A DNA stretch of 64,000 bases from Pseudotabrizicola sp. (GCF_030656345.1 NZ_JAUSNR010000012.1:78101-142100), one strand, 5' to 3'. Positions 17,356 to 27,680 are shown, numbered from the stretch's first letter. Notes: generated from the letters alone by a model not told the origin. Program-made: numbers and translations.

Positions 17356-18273
17356 ATGGAAAAGATCGGTTTCATCGGGTTGGGGCGCATGGGTCGTCCT
17401 ATGGCGTCAAACCTTATCAAAAAGGGCTTTGAGCTTATCGTTCATGACGTGAATGCCGAAGCGGTGGATGCTTTGGTGAACCTTGGTGCCGATGCCGGTA
17501 CCTCGGTTGCCGATGTCGCGGCGCGGTCGGATGTCATCATCACCATGCTGCCCAATTCCGCCATCGTGGCACAGGTGATCTCTGGCGCAGACGGCGTTCT
17601 GTCGGCCGCCCGCAAAGGCGCGCTTGTAATGGACATGAGCACCATCGACCCGAACACCACCGACGCCATCGCCGCCGATTGCAAGGCGCATGGCATCGGG
17701 TTTGTCGATGCCCCGGTGGGCCGTCTGGCGACCCATGCCGATATCGGACAATCGCTGTTCATGGTCGGTGGCGAAGAGGCCGATTTCGAACGTGTGAAAT
17801 CCATGCTCGAAGCCATGGGATCGACGATCTATCACTGCGGCCCCTGTGGTGCGGGCACCCGGTCAAAGATCGTCAACAACTTTCTGGCCGTGTCCTTGTG
17901 CCAGCTGAACGCTGAAGCCCTCACCCTGGCGACCGGGCTGGGGCTGGACATCGAAAACACGCTGGATGTGCTGTATGGCACCACCGCAACCAATGGCCAG
18001 CTCAAGATCAACTGGCTGCAAAAGGTTCTGGTCGGCGATACCAGCGCCGGCTTTACCATCGACCTTGCCCACAAGGATCTGACCCTGGTGATGGAATCCG
18101 CCAACGCAGCCAAGGTGCCAATGCCGATGGCCGCCGCCGCGCGTGAAGCCTTCAGCCAGGCCCGCGCCCGAAAATTCGGCGGCAAGGACTTTTCCGCCAT
18201 GCTCGACGCCAACTGCGATGCCGTCGGGCTGGAACCCCCGCGCCTGCCGCAAGGCTCGCGTCACCGGACCTGA
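17356..18273 (+). CDS. 3-hydroxyisobutyrate-dehydrogenase-family enzyme, sulfolactaldehyde-reductase (YihU)-like
   Basis: 305 residues. Rossmann motif GFIGLGRMGRPMA at the N-terminus, catalytic Lys171 in SKIVNNF and an all-helical C-terminal domain. The substrate loop reads DAPVGR with Arg at 123, where ordinary 3-hydroxyisobutyrate dehydrogenases have DAPVSGG. In E. coli YihU, from memory, Arg123, Asn174 and Ser178 hold the sulfonate; here Arg123 and Asn174 are kept while 178 is Ala. I therefore suggest interconversion of a sulfonated (or similarly anionic) aldehyde and alcohol, such as sulfolactaldehyde/dihydroxypropanesulfonate. It lies 39 bases after ALDH 1, with GGGAGGA as ribosome site. 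Confidence 0.82.
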   Translation: MEKIGFIGLGRMGRPMASNLIKKGFELIVHDVNAEAVDALVNLGADAGTSVADVAARSDVIITMLPNSAIVAQVISGADGVLSAARKGALVMDMSTIDPNTTDAIAADCKAHGIGFVDAPVGRLATHADIGQSLFMVGGEEADFERVKSMLEAMGSTIYHCGPCGAGTRSKIVNNFLAVSLCQLNAEALTLATGLGLDIENTLDVLYGTTATNGQLKINWLQKVLVGDTSAGFTIDLAHKDLTLVMESANAAKVPMPMAAAAREAFSQARARKFGGKDFSAMLDANCDAVGLEPPRLPQGSRHRT

Positions 18274-18347
18274 CAGGCAGACGCGCGGCGCCGCTGGCCG
18301 CGCGCCTCCCTGCCCCGGCTTGCCCGCCAACCCCTCAGAGGTTTTCC

Positions 18348-19865
18348 ATGACCGCACCAATTTCCGCGGCTGAACGCCGTGCCCGCCACACCGGACGGAT
18401 CTACCGCAATCTGATTGGCGGCACTGACCAGCCGGCACTGTCGGGCACGACCTTCCCGACCCAGGACCCGTTTACCGGCGAAACCTGGGCAGACATCGCC
18501 CGCAGCGACGCCGCCGATGTCGATGCGGCGGTGGCGGCGGCAAAGTCAGCCTTTCCGGTCTGGTCTGCCATGCGCCCGACCGAGCGCGGCAAACTGCTTG
18601 TCAGACTGGCCGAAGCAATCGAGGCGAAGGCAGAATTTCTGGGCGAGGTCGAGGTCCGCGACAACGGCAAACTGCTGGCCGAGATGAGCGGGCAGACCCG
18701 CTATATGGCCGAATGGTATCGCTATTTCGGCGGGCTGGCCGACAAGGTGGAAGGCGCTGTAATCCCGTCAGACAAGGCCGGGATCTTCAACTTCACCCTG
18801 CATGAACCCTTGGGTGTCATCGCCATGATCACCCCGTGGAATTCGCCCTTGCTGCTTTTGGCGTGGAAGCTTGCGCCTGCCCTTGCCGCTGGCAATACTG
18901 TCGTCGTGAAGCCGTCCGAATTCACCTCCGCCTCAACCCTTGAATTCGGACGGCTGTTTGACAGCGTCGGCTTCCCGCCGGGTGTGATGAACGTCATCAC
19001 CGGCTTTGGTGCCGAGGCCGGGGCACCGCTGGTGGCCCATCCGGATGTGGCCAAGGTGGCCTTTACCGGATCTGACATCGCCGGGCAGAAAATCTACGAA
19101 TCCGCGGCCCGCTCCATCAAGCCGGTGTCGCTGGAACTGGGCGGGAAATCTCCGAACATCGTTTTTGCCGATGCCGATCTGGATGCAGCGGTGATGGGCG
19201 TCGTATCCGGTATTTTCGCGGCAACCGGCCAGACCTGCATCGCAGGGTCCCGGCTGCTGGTGCACAAGGACATCGCTGCAGACTTCACTGCCCGCCTGAT
19301 CGAGGTCGCCAAAAGCGCCAGGATCGGCGACCCGATGGATGCAGGCACCCATGTCGGCCCGGTGACCACCCTGCCACAGTTTGAAAAGGTGCTGTCCTAT
19401 ATCGCCATCGCCGAGGCCGAAGGGGCGACCCGCGCCTGGGGTGGCAATCGGGTGCAGGTCGAAGGCGGGCATGCCAATCAATTCGTTGAACCGGCGATTT
19501 TTACCAACGTCACCCCGCAGATGCGCATCGCGCGCGAAGAGGTTTTTGGCCCGGTGCTGGCCGTCCTGACCTTCGAGGACGAGGAAGAGGCCATTACCAT
19601 CGCCAATGACAGCGATTTTGGCCTTGCCGCAGGGGTCTGGACCCGCGACATGGGCCGCGCGCTGCGCCTGTCGAAACGGCTTCAGGCCGGGACCGTCTGG
19701 GTAAACACCTACCGCGCCGTCAGTTTCACCTCACCCTTTGGCGGCTACAAACGCAGCGGCCTGGGGCGCGAGAGCGGGCAAGACGCCATTCATGAATTCC
19801 TGCAGACCAAATCGGTCTGGATCGCGACAGAACTGTCCACGGCCAACCCCTTCATCCTGCGCTGA
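18348..19865 (+). CDS. NAD(P)-dependent aldehyde dehydrogenase 2
   Basis: 505 residues, complete ALDH. Catalytic Cys297 in GQTCIAGSR and Glu263 in LELGGKSP, cofactor segment MITPWNSPLL, and GYKRSGLGRESG at the C-terminus. The overall pattern resembles betaine-aldehyde/aliphatic-type ALDHs rather than ALDH 1. It ends the ALDH-dehydrogenase-ALDH operon, with a terminator 33 bases behind the stop. If the neighbouring TPP pairs make an aldehyde from a 2-oxoacid, this enzyme is a candidate to oxidise it; this is contextual inference. Confidence 0.88.
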   Translation: MTAPISAAERRARHTGRIYRNLIGGTDQPALSGTTFPTQDPFTGETWADIARSDAADVDAAVAAAKSAFPVWSAMRPTERGKLLVRLAEAIEAKAEFLGEVEVRDNGKLLAEMSGQTRYMAEWYRYFGGLADKVEGAVIPSDKAGIFNFTLHEPLGVIAMITPWNSPLLLLAWKLAPALAAGNTVVVKPSEFTSASTLEFGRLFDSVGFPPGVMNVITGFGAEAGAPLVAHPDVAKVAFTGSDIAGQKIYESAARSIKPVSLELGGKSPNIVFADADLDAAVMGVVSGIFAATGQTCIAGSRLLVHKDIAADFTARLIEVAKSARIGDPMDAGTHVGPVTTLPQFEKVLSYIAIAEAEGATRAWGGNRVQVEGGHANQFVEPAIFTNVTPQMRIAREEVFGPVLAVLTFEDEEEAITIANDSDFGLAAGVWTRDMGRALRLSKRLQAGTVWVNTYRAVSFTSPFGGYKRSGLGRESGQDAIHEFLQTKSVWIATELSTANPFILR

Positions 19866-19897
19866 TCTGCCCGCAGCCGGCCCGTTCTGCCCTGTCC

Positions 19898-19930
19898 CCT
19901 CCGGTCTGTGCGGGACCGGGGGTACTTTTT
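19898..19930 (+). terminator. Rho-independent terminator behind ALDH 2
   Basis: A 9-base stem (CCTCCGGTC at 19898-19906 with GACCGGGGG at 19914-19922, one G-T pair), 7-base loop, then TAC and five T residues. It separates the ALDH operon from the second TPP-enzyme pair, which then needs its own promoter in 19931-20044. Confidence 0.75.
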
Positions 19931-20044
19931 GGCCAGCCCTGCATCCGGCTATTAAATTTCAGCATATTCGCCACCCAAATCCGGCATTTTCCTTCGCCCG
20001 GGCCGATTGATAGTCATCGTCAACGACCTTCGAGGGAGAAGACC

Positions 20045-20584
20045 ATGCAAAACGACGCGCCCGACGGGCCGCACATTATCTGGCAAGAGGATGTTTTCCG
20101 CGTCCTCAAGGCCCATGACATCAAACATGTGGTCTATGTCCCCGATGCCGGGCACTCGGCAGCGATCCGGTTGTCCGAGGCGGACCCGGACATCACCGCC
20201 GTGGTCCTGACCACCGAGGAAGAGGGCATCGGCTATCTGGCCGGGGCGTGGCTTGGCGGCGAACGCGGGGCGCTGCTGATGCAAAGCTCGGGCGTCGGCA
20301 ACTGCATAAACACGTTGGCCTTGCAGGCCATGGCGCGGTTTCCGTTGTTGATGGTCGTCACGATGCGGGGTGACTGGGCCGAGTTCAACGCCTGGCAAAA
20401 CCCGATGGGTCAGGCGACCGAGGCAACGCTGCGCAGCATGGGCGTGATGACCTGGCGCGCCGACCGTCCCGAGGATGTAGAACCGCTGCTGCATGGCGCG
20501 GCATCAATGGCGTTCAACGGCGATGCTGCAACGGCCGTCCTGCTGGGACAACGTCTGATCGGAGAGAAAAAATGGGTGAAGTAA
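20045..20584 (+). CDS. TPP-dependent decarboxylase, alpha subunit (ComD-like), copy 2
   Basis: 179 residues, PYR-domain subunit. It shares YVPDAGH, LTTEEEGIGYLAGAWLGG (cofactor Glu), MQSSGVGNCIN and VVTMRGDW with copy 1 at 14142-14699, so the two are paralogues. GAGGGAGAAGACC precedes the ATG. Its 3' end overlaps the beta subunit by 13 bases, which suggests coupled translation and a heteromeric enzyme. Confidence 0.82.
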   Translation: MQNDAPDGPHIIWQEDVFRVLKAHDIKHVVYVPDAGHSAAIRLSEADPDITAVVLTTEEEGIGYLAGAWLGGERGALLMQSSGVGNCINTLALQAMARFPLLMVVTMRGDWAEFNAWQNPMGQATEATLRSMGVMTWRADRPEDVEPLLHGAASMAFNGDAATAVLLGQRLIGEKKWVK

Positions 20585-21168
20585 CCGTTGGCGGCACTCT
20601 GGACCGCCGGGCCGTGGTCGCATCCCTGCTGCAGGGGCGCAAGGATCTGCTGGTGGTCAGCGGCCTTGGGTCCGCGTCCTATGACGTGATGGCGGCGGGG
20701 GATCACGACAACAACTATTATCTCTGGGCGGCAATGGGCTCGGCGATGACCGTAGGGCTGGGGCTGGCCAGCGCCAGACCGGATCATTCGGTTCTGGTGA
20801 TCACCGGCGACGGTGAATCGCTGATGGGCTTTGGCGCACTGGCAACCATCGCTCTGCGGTGCCCGCCGAACCTGACGATTGCCGTGCTGGACAACGGTCA
20901 TTTCGGCGAAACCGGCATGCAGATAAGCCACGCCGGCCGCGGGATCGAGCTGGACGCCGTGGCGGCAGCCTGCGGTTTCCCCAGAACGGCCCGTATCACC
21001 ACGATGGAAAACGTCGCCGCCCTGCGCGAAAGCGCCGTCGCACGCATCGGGCTGACGCTGGCGACGATCAAGATCAAACCGGAAAACCTGCCGCGCGCCC
21101 TGCCCCCGCGCGATGGCGTCTATATCAAGAACCGCTTTCGGGCCGCGCTGGGATACCAACCCATCTGA
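20572..21168 (+). CDS. TPP-dependent decarboxylase, beta subunit (ComE-like), copy 2
   Basis: 198 residues, the TPP-binding domain. The cofactor motif runs from ITGDGESLMGFG to VLDNGHFGETGMQ. The variant GETG is shared with copy 1. Completes a second split decarboxylase. A long stem-loop follows the stop, and the next operon is convergent. Confidence 0.8.
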   Translation: MGEVTVGGTLDRRAVVASLLQGRKDLLVVSGLGSASYDVMAAGDHDNNYYLWAAMGSAMTVGLGLASARPDHSVLVITGDGESLMGFGALATIALRCPPNLTIAVLDNGHFGETGMQISHAGRGIELDAVAAACGFPRTARITTMENVAALRESAVARIGLTLATIKIKPENLPRALPPRDGVYIKNRFRAALGYQPI

Positions 21169-21213
21169 CATCAACGCGTGCAAGGGTGGCCCTTGCGCGC
21201 GCCACGGTTGATG
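21169..21213. other. Stem-loop between convergent operons
   Basis: CATCAAC and GTTGATG enclose an inner 11-base stem (GCGTGCAAGGG / CCCTTGCGCGC, one G-T pair) with loop TGG. There is no T-run, so it may act as an mRNA 3'-end stabiliser or a factor-dependent terminator between the TPP pair and the convergent ABC importer genes. Confidence 0.55.
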
Positions 21214-21386
21214 CAGGCCCCCGATCTGGTCCTTGCCGAACGGACAGTTTCCTGCAGATGTTGCCGCGTCCGCATGTCGTGCAGCGCCTGGCACAAGCGG
21301 TCAGGCGCGGTGCGCAGGGCTTAAGACGAAAGGCGCCAACCGGCCTTGGCCAGCTGGGTGCAGGCAGTGCTGTCTGGCACAGTCTG

Positions 21387-23342
21387 TCAGCTGGCCGGTC
21401 TGACAGAGCGGGCCCATGTCATGATCAGGTGATCGACCATCAGTCCGATGGTGGCCACCGCAAGGCCAAGCACCAGTCCCTTGCCCACATCGGCCGACGA
21501 CAAGGCGCGCTGCATTTCCTGACCAAGATCCTGCGTGCCGATGAAGGCCGCGATGATGACCATGAACAGCGAGAACATCACCGCCTGATTGACCCCGACC
21601 ATGATGGTCGGCAGCGCCACCGGCCACAGCACATGGCGCCGGATCTGCCGGCGTGTCGCACCGGCCATTCCGGCAGCTTCCACCAGCGCCACAGGGACGC
21701 CGCGCAATCCCTCGACCGTATAGCGGACCAGAGGGACAGCCGCGAACAGCACCACAGCGCCGACCACCGCCACGTCGTTCACACCGAAAAGCATGATCAT
21801 CGGGATCAGGTAGATAAAACTGGGAAAGGTCTGCATCGTGTCGCAGATTACCAGAACCCGCCGGGACCTGACGGCACTGCCTGTCGCCCATATCGCCGCC
21901 GGAAATGCAAGAAGGGCCGCAATCGAGACAGAAACAACGACCGTATACACCGTGATCATCGTGCGGTCCCACCATCCCGAAACGGCGATGTAGCCAAAAA
22001 ACGCCAGGCAGATCACCGCAGAGCGCCGCCCCCCGACCGCGTAGCCAAGGGCCCCCAAAAGCGCCAGAACCGCCGCAAAGGGCATCCACAAAAAGGCATC
22101 GCGGACCGGAATGAACACCCAGACGATCAGGAACCAGCGCAGCCAATCCGTCACCGGGAAGATCGCGACGATCACCCGGTCCATCACCACATCTATCGCC
22201 GCGCCTGCCGAAAAGCCCTGCCCGCGCCCGATCTCGGCAAGAAGGGGGAGCATCTGCGACAGGCCCCCGACAAGGGCCGCCAGCACCAGCCAGATCAGCG
22301 GCAGTCGATGGCGCTGATGCCAGAGCGTCCCGCGCGGGACATGGACCGGCTGGCTCAGCGCCCAGGCGCGTGTGAAGCGATCAAGGGTGATGGCCAGCAA
22401 CACGATCGTCAGGCCGATCTCGACCGACTGACCGATGCGGAGCGCCTGCAACAGCTGAAGCAGCTTCTGCCCCAGCCCGGGCATCCCGATGAAGCTGGCA
22501 AGAACCACCATCGCCAGACATTGCATGATCACCTGATTGACCCCGATCAGGAGATCGGTGCGCGCTGTCGGCAGGCGGGTCCGCAGCAAAAGCTGCCAAC
22601 CCGTCGCGCCACACATCTTGCCGCTTTCGATGACCGCCTCCGGCACCTTTTGCAGACCGAGCAGCGTCATGCGGATCATCGGAGGGACCGAGAAGATGAT
22701 CGTCACGATCGCCCCGGCCTTGGGCCCCACCCCGATGAAGACCACGACCGGAATCATATAGGCAAAATGCGGAAGCGATTGCGCGATGTTGAGAACCGGG
22801 TTCAGCACCGCCGCCAGCCCGCGCCAGCGCCATGCCGCAATGCCCGTCAGCAATCCGAGCAAAACCGAAACCGGGGCGGCCACGAAGATCACCGAAAGCG
22901 TCTCCATCGCCCATTGCCATTGCCCCATCAGCGCGATCCAAAGGAAGGTTCCGCCGGCCAGCACGGCAAGCCGTGTGCCGCCCAGACCATAGCCGATGAC
23001 GGCAGCCGTCATTGCGACAACCGACCACGGGACCGGGCCCAGCCAGGGCCATCTGTTCTTGCCGTAAAGCAGGTTCGCCGTGACATCGAGAAGCCACTCG
23101 ACACCCGTCGCCACGTTGCGCGTGACCGACAGCAGACCCAGATCATCGCGTAGAAAGTCGAAGACCGCGTTGATCCAGTCCGCCAGCGGCAGGATCATCC
23201 AGCCCGGCGGGCGGATCAGCCCGTCAGGCAGCATGTCGCGTCCCAGCGCCATTGTGATGGCCGCGGCCAGCAGAACGACGACACCGCTCAGGCGCCGGAT
23301 GCGCAGGTCAGGCCTAAAGACAGGGGCCGCGACACTGCTCAT
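21387..23342 (-). CDS. Glycine-betaine-type ABC permease, two permease domains fused
   Basis: 651 residues, about twice a normal ProW. Each half carries a full BPD_transp_1 domain with its own cytoplasmic ATPase-coupling loop: VPEAVIESGKMCGATGWQ (about 233-250) and VPVALVEAAGMAGATRRQ (about 549-566). The two halves would together replace a permease homodimer. It overlaps the ATPase gene by 4 bases and is the last gene of an SBP-ATPase-permease operon importing a quaternary amine or related osmolyte/zwitterion. Ligand not determinable. Confidence 0.9.
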   Translation of the reverse strand: MSSVAAPVFRPDLRIRRLSGVVVLLAAAITMALGRDMLPDGLIRPPGWMILPLADWINAVFDFLRDDLGLLSVTRNVATGVEWLLDVTANLLYGKNRWPWLGPVPWSVVAMTAAVIGYGLGGTRLAVLAGGTFLWIALMGQWQWAMETLSVIFVAAPVSVLLGLLTGIAAWRWRGLAAVLNPVLNIAQSLPHFAYMIPVVVFIGVGPKAGAIVTIIFSVPPMIRMTLLGLQKVPEAVIESGKMCGATGWQLLLRTRLPTARTDLLIGVNQVIMQCLAMVVLASFIGMPGLGQKLLQLLQALRIGQSVEIGLTIVLLAITLDRFTRAWALSQPVHVPRGTLWHQRHRLPLIWLVLAALVGGLSQMLPLLAEIGRGQGFSAGAAIDVVMDRVIVAIFPVTDWLRWFLIVWVFIPVRDAFLWMPFAAVLALLGALGYAVGGRRSAVICLAFFGYIAVSGWWDRTMITVYTVVVSVSIAALLAFPAAIWATGSAVRSRRVLVICDTMQTFPSFIYLIPMIMLFGVNDVAVVGAVVLFAAVPLVRYTVEGLRGVPVALVEAAGMAGATRRQIRRHVLWPVALPTIMVGVNQAVMFSLFMVIIAAFIGTQDLGQEMQRALSSADVGKGLVLGLAVATIGLMVDHLIMTWARSVRPAS

Positions 23343-24373
23343 GTGCGGGTTCCCACCACCAGATCAAGGGCGTCCTGCCGGTCCAGCATGCCGATGATCC
23401 TGCCGTCCGCCCCCTCGACGGGCAGGCTGTCGCGGTCGTCATCCACCAGCGTCCGCGCCAGTTCGTGCAGCGTGCTCTGCGCAGATACGGCATCGCCCTC
23501 CGCTGCGGTTCCGGTCACCCCCCGCACCATCATTCCGCCCGCCCGCACAACACGGGCCTTGTCGATATTTTCGGTGAACTGGGAGACATAGGGCGTCGCA
23601 GGCTCAAGCACGACCTTTTCCGGTGTGTCGCACTGGACCACGACCCCATCCTTCATGATGGCGATCCGGTCGGCCAGGCGCAGCGCCTCATCGAAATCAT
23701 GGGTGATGAAGACAATGGTCTTGCCCAGGCCGCTCTGCAGACGCAGAAACTCTTCCTGCATCTCACGCCGGATCAACGGGTCGAGGGACGAGAACGGCTC
23801 GTCAAGGAACCAGATGTCCGGCTCGATGGCAAGACTGCGGGCGATCCCGACACGCTGTTGCTGGCCACCCGACAGTTCATGGGGAAAATGATCCTCGCGG
23901 CCCGTCAGCCCGACAAGCTCGATCACCTCCATCGCGCGGTCGCGGCGGTCGTGCCGGTCCTGACCGCGCATCTCAAGCGGGAAGGCAACGTTGCCCAGCA
24001 CCGTGCGGTGCGGCAGCAGACCAAAATTCTGGAACACCATGCCCATCTTGCTGCGCCGCAGCTCGATCAGCCCCCGTTCGGACAGCGCGCCGATATCCTG
24101 CCCGTCGACCCTGATCGTCCCGCCGGAAATATCAAGAAGCCGCGACATGCATCGCAGCAGCGTGGATTTACCCGATCCCGACAACCCCATGACGACGAGA
24201 ATCTCGCCCTGATGAACATCCAACGTCACGTCCCGCACTGCGGCCACGTAACCGGCCGCTTGCAGCGTTTCGGGATCGGGTGCCTCTGGCAATGCCGACA
24301 GGTAATCCGCCGGTGCGGAGCCAAACAGCTTCCAGACATTCTGGCACGAGATGACAGGGTGTTGCGCGGTCAT
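23339..24373 (-). CDS. Glycine-betaine-type ABC ATPase (ProV-like) with CBS-like tail
   Basis: 344 residues from the ATG at 24373. An in-frame extension upstream would run into the SBP gene and has no family similarity, so I reject it. Walker A GLSGSGKS at 63-70, signature LSGGQQQRVGIARSLA, Walker B WFLDEPFSSLDP. The N-terminal insertion between WKLFG and AAVRDVTLDV is usual for ProV/OpuAA, and the last ~70 residues look like a degenerate CBS region (often involved in osmotic or ligand gating). Confidence 0.92.
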   Translation of the reverse strand: MTAQHPVISCQNVWKLFGSAPADYLSALPEAPDPETLQAAGYVAAVRDVTLDVHQGEILVVMGLSGSGKSTLLRCMSRLLDISGGTIRVDGQDIGALSERGLIELRRSKMGMVFQNFGLLPHRTVLGNVAFPLEMRGQDRHDRRDRAMEVIELVGLTGREDHFPHELSGGQQQRVGIARSLAIEPDIWFLDEPFSSLDPLIRREMQEEFLRLQSGLGKTIVFITHDFDEALRLADRIAIMKDGVVVQCDTPEKVVLEPATPYVSQFTENIDKARVVRAGGMMVRGVTGTAAEGDAVSAQSTLHELARTLVDDDRDSLPVEGADGRIIGMLDRQDALDLVVGTRT

Positions 24374-24452
24374 GAAGGGTCCTTGAGTCACATGAAGGGC
24401 CTCTGCCCGGCAGGTCCGGGCAGAGGCAGTCCTTGCTGGCAGTCCGTCGGTG

Positions 24453-25838
<1,386 letters not shown>

Positions 25839-27680
25839 TCAGATGCCGGGTTTCTCCACAAGCTCACGATGTTTCTGGGCATGGCGTTGGGCCAGTTTTC
25901 GGCCCTGACGTCCTGAAAGGAAAGGCCTGGCACCTTCCGGGTGCACATCCGGATCGCGGGTGCGCAGATCGGGGAAAAGGGCGAAGATTTCCTTGCGTGC
26001 CAGATGGCCGACGGATTTAAGCGCTTCAGCGCCTGTATAGAGCGATTCCGTCTGTGCACCGTTCGAGAAGATAATCTCGTGCTTATCGAGCATGAAGTGC
26101 CAGTACTCGACCTCAGAAACATCCTCTGCGACGTCGATTCCTTCGACTATCAGCAGCTGTTTGGCACCCACGAGACCCTCGCAGCTTCCGAACATAGTTC
26201 CGGCGATTTCAGAACGGACAAGGACACGGTGCTGGGGAGAAACCATCAGCTCCTGTTCGGGCGGGCCCGCGCCCAAAACCCCAGCACGAATGCGAATGGG
26301 CTTCAGGTTCGGTTTCATCCGCAGATCGATGGCATCCAGCTTGTGCGATCCGATCCAGCGGATCGGCCGATAGCCATGATCCGCCGTTGCCACCAGATCA
26401 CCAACCGAAAGATGCTCAACCGCAACCTCACCGCGATCCGTGGTGATCAGGGTGCCGGCAACAAAGCAAGGAACCGAGGTTGCCGATTCCCATTGGGAGT
26501 ACGTGATCCCCTTCCAGGTCAGCGATTTGCCGTTGGTGTTGTAGCCATCACCGGTTTTGGTCCAGCCAGCCGCTTGCGCAGCTTCGTCAAATGCGTCCTG
26601 CTCGTCAGCGGGCACAGTTATACGAAGAGTGTCCGCTCCATCGCCGCCTGCAATTGTGCCGGAGGTATCGCGGGTGGTGCTGCCAAGTGTCAGACTGTCG
26701 TCGCCAGACTGAAGGGTGAACGTGCTGTTGAATTGCCAGTCATTTCCGATCACGATGGTGTCGTGGCTGCCGCTTGTGCTGCCCGTAAAATAACCGTCCT
26801 GTGTATAGTTATCGCCGATGGTGACGTTGTTGATGCCGTCGGAACCGCCCATGGCGAGCCGGCCCTCGACGTGAACATTGTCACCGATATTGATCTTCCG
26901 ATCGACGTTGCTGCCGCCGAGACTGATGTTGCCAGCACCGTTTGCACCAATGACAGATCCATCACCTATTTCAATTTTGATGTCCATGTGATCGTCGGAA
27001 GTGCCGCTTCCGCCAATGGAAATGTCACCCGTCCGCGCGCCCTCGCCCAGAACAACAGACTTGTCGCCATAACCACCGCCCATAAGGATGTGCTGGATGT
27101 TGGCATTGTTTCCCACCTCCACCGAGTAGTTCGGACCCGAGGTCGGCATGTTGAAATCGACAGCCTTCAGGTTATCCCCGGCTTCGAACGCCATCCCGCC
27201 AGAGTTTGAATTGACATTGTTGCTGATCGTAGCATTGTCACCCAGAGCGACATCAGTTCCCGCACTGCCGCCGTTAATTTCTTTAATCGTTACATTATTG
27301 CCCCCGGAAATTGTGGTCTTGGTAACGCCGGGATCTGATCCATTGACACCTTCAAGCCCACCTATCTTGGCATCATCGGCAAGAGTGTAGCTCAGATGGC
27401 CAAAATTCTGATTGTCGTTGACGTTAAAGTTGAGTTTAATCGCATCAACGCCTTGCGCAATGTTGACCGAAGGGTTCAGCGTGGCCCCATTGGTTGAGGC
27501 ATTAAAGTTAATCTGCACGTTCTTGCCAATGCTTTGATCTACATTGACCGTGAAATCTGCCGGCCCATCCGTGCCAGTCGGAGCGTTGAAGTTTACCGTG
27601 CCGCTAAGGCCGGGGGATATCGTGTAGGTTTCTCCAGGAATTACGGTGTAGGTGCCGGCCTCGGTGATCGTTATTGCCAT
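25839..27680 (-). CDS. Hint-domain protein with repetitive beta-rich N-terminal region
   Basis: 613 residues. Residues about 100-345 are an irregular tandem repeat rich in Gly/Asn/Asp, each unit ending near V-x-IGDN or similar (LGDNATI, EVGNNANI, EIGDGSVI, IGDNVHV, IGDNYTQ), suggesting a beta-helix or adhesin-like stalk. One RTX-like GGDGADTL is at 345-352. A Hint_2 (hedgehog/intein-type) domain starts at Cys405 in PCFVAGTLI and contains VSPQHRVLV near 476, the nucleophile and His expected for self-cleavage. There is no classical signal peptide; export by a type I system is plausible, but no such exporter is in the window. Base composition is AT-richer than the neighbours. Confidence 0.85.
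   Translation of the reverse strand: MAITITEAGTYTVIPGETYTISPGLSGTVNFNAPTGTDGPADFTVNVDQSIGKNVQINFNASTNGATLNPSVNIAQGVDAIKLNFNVNDNQNFGHLSYTLADDAKIGGLEGVNGSDPGVTKTTISGGNNVTIKEINGGSAGTDVALGDNATISNNVNSNSGGMAFEAGDNLKAVDFNMPTSGPNYSVEVGNNANIQHILMGGGYGDKSVVLGEGARTGDISIGGSGTSDDHMDIKIEIGDGSVIGANGAGNISLGGSNVDRKINIGDNVHVEGRLAMGGSDGINNVTIGDNYTQDGYFTGSTSGSHDTIVIGNDWQFNSTFTLQSGDDSLTLGSTTRDTSGTIAGGDGADTLRITVPADEQDAFDEAAQAAGWTKTGDGYNTNGKSLTWKGITYSQWESATSVPCFVAGTLITTDRGEVAVEHLSVGDLVATADHGYRPIRWIGSHKLDAIDLRMKPNLKPIRIRAGVLGAGPPEQELMVSPQHRVLVRSEIAGTMFGSCEGLVGAKQLLIVEGIDVAEDVSEVEYWHFMLDKHEIIFSNGAQTESLYTGAEALKSVGHLARKEIFALFPDLRTRDPDVHPEGARPFLSGRQGRKLAQRHAQKHRELVEKPGI

Noticed and set aside
13528..21168. Sulfoacetaldehyde acetyltransferase (Xsc) as the missing partner
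   Set aside because: Both TPP gene pairs encode only ~180-205-residue halves; no ~590-residue Xsc-type protein or phosphotransacetylase is present in the window.
20859..23153. 764-codon open frame on the plus strand
   Set aside because: It lies antisense to the fused ABC permease and is rich in Arg, His and Gln without any fold motif; the high GC content keeps the opposite frame open.
26640..27300. Periodic DNA pattern that could look like a repeat array
   Set aside because: The period reflects irregular protein repeats in the Hint-domain gene; units are not identical and there are no spacers, so it is not a CRISPR array.
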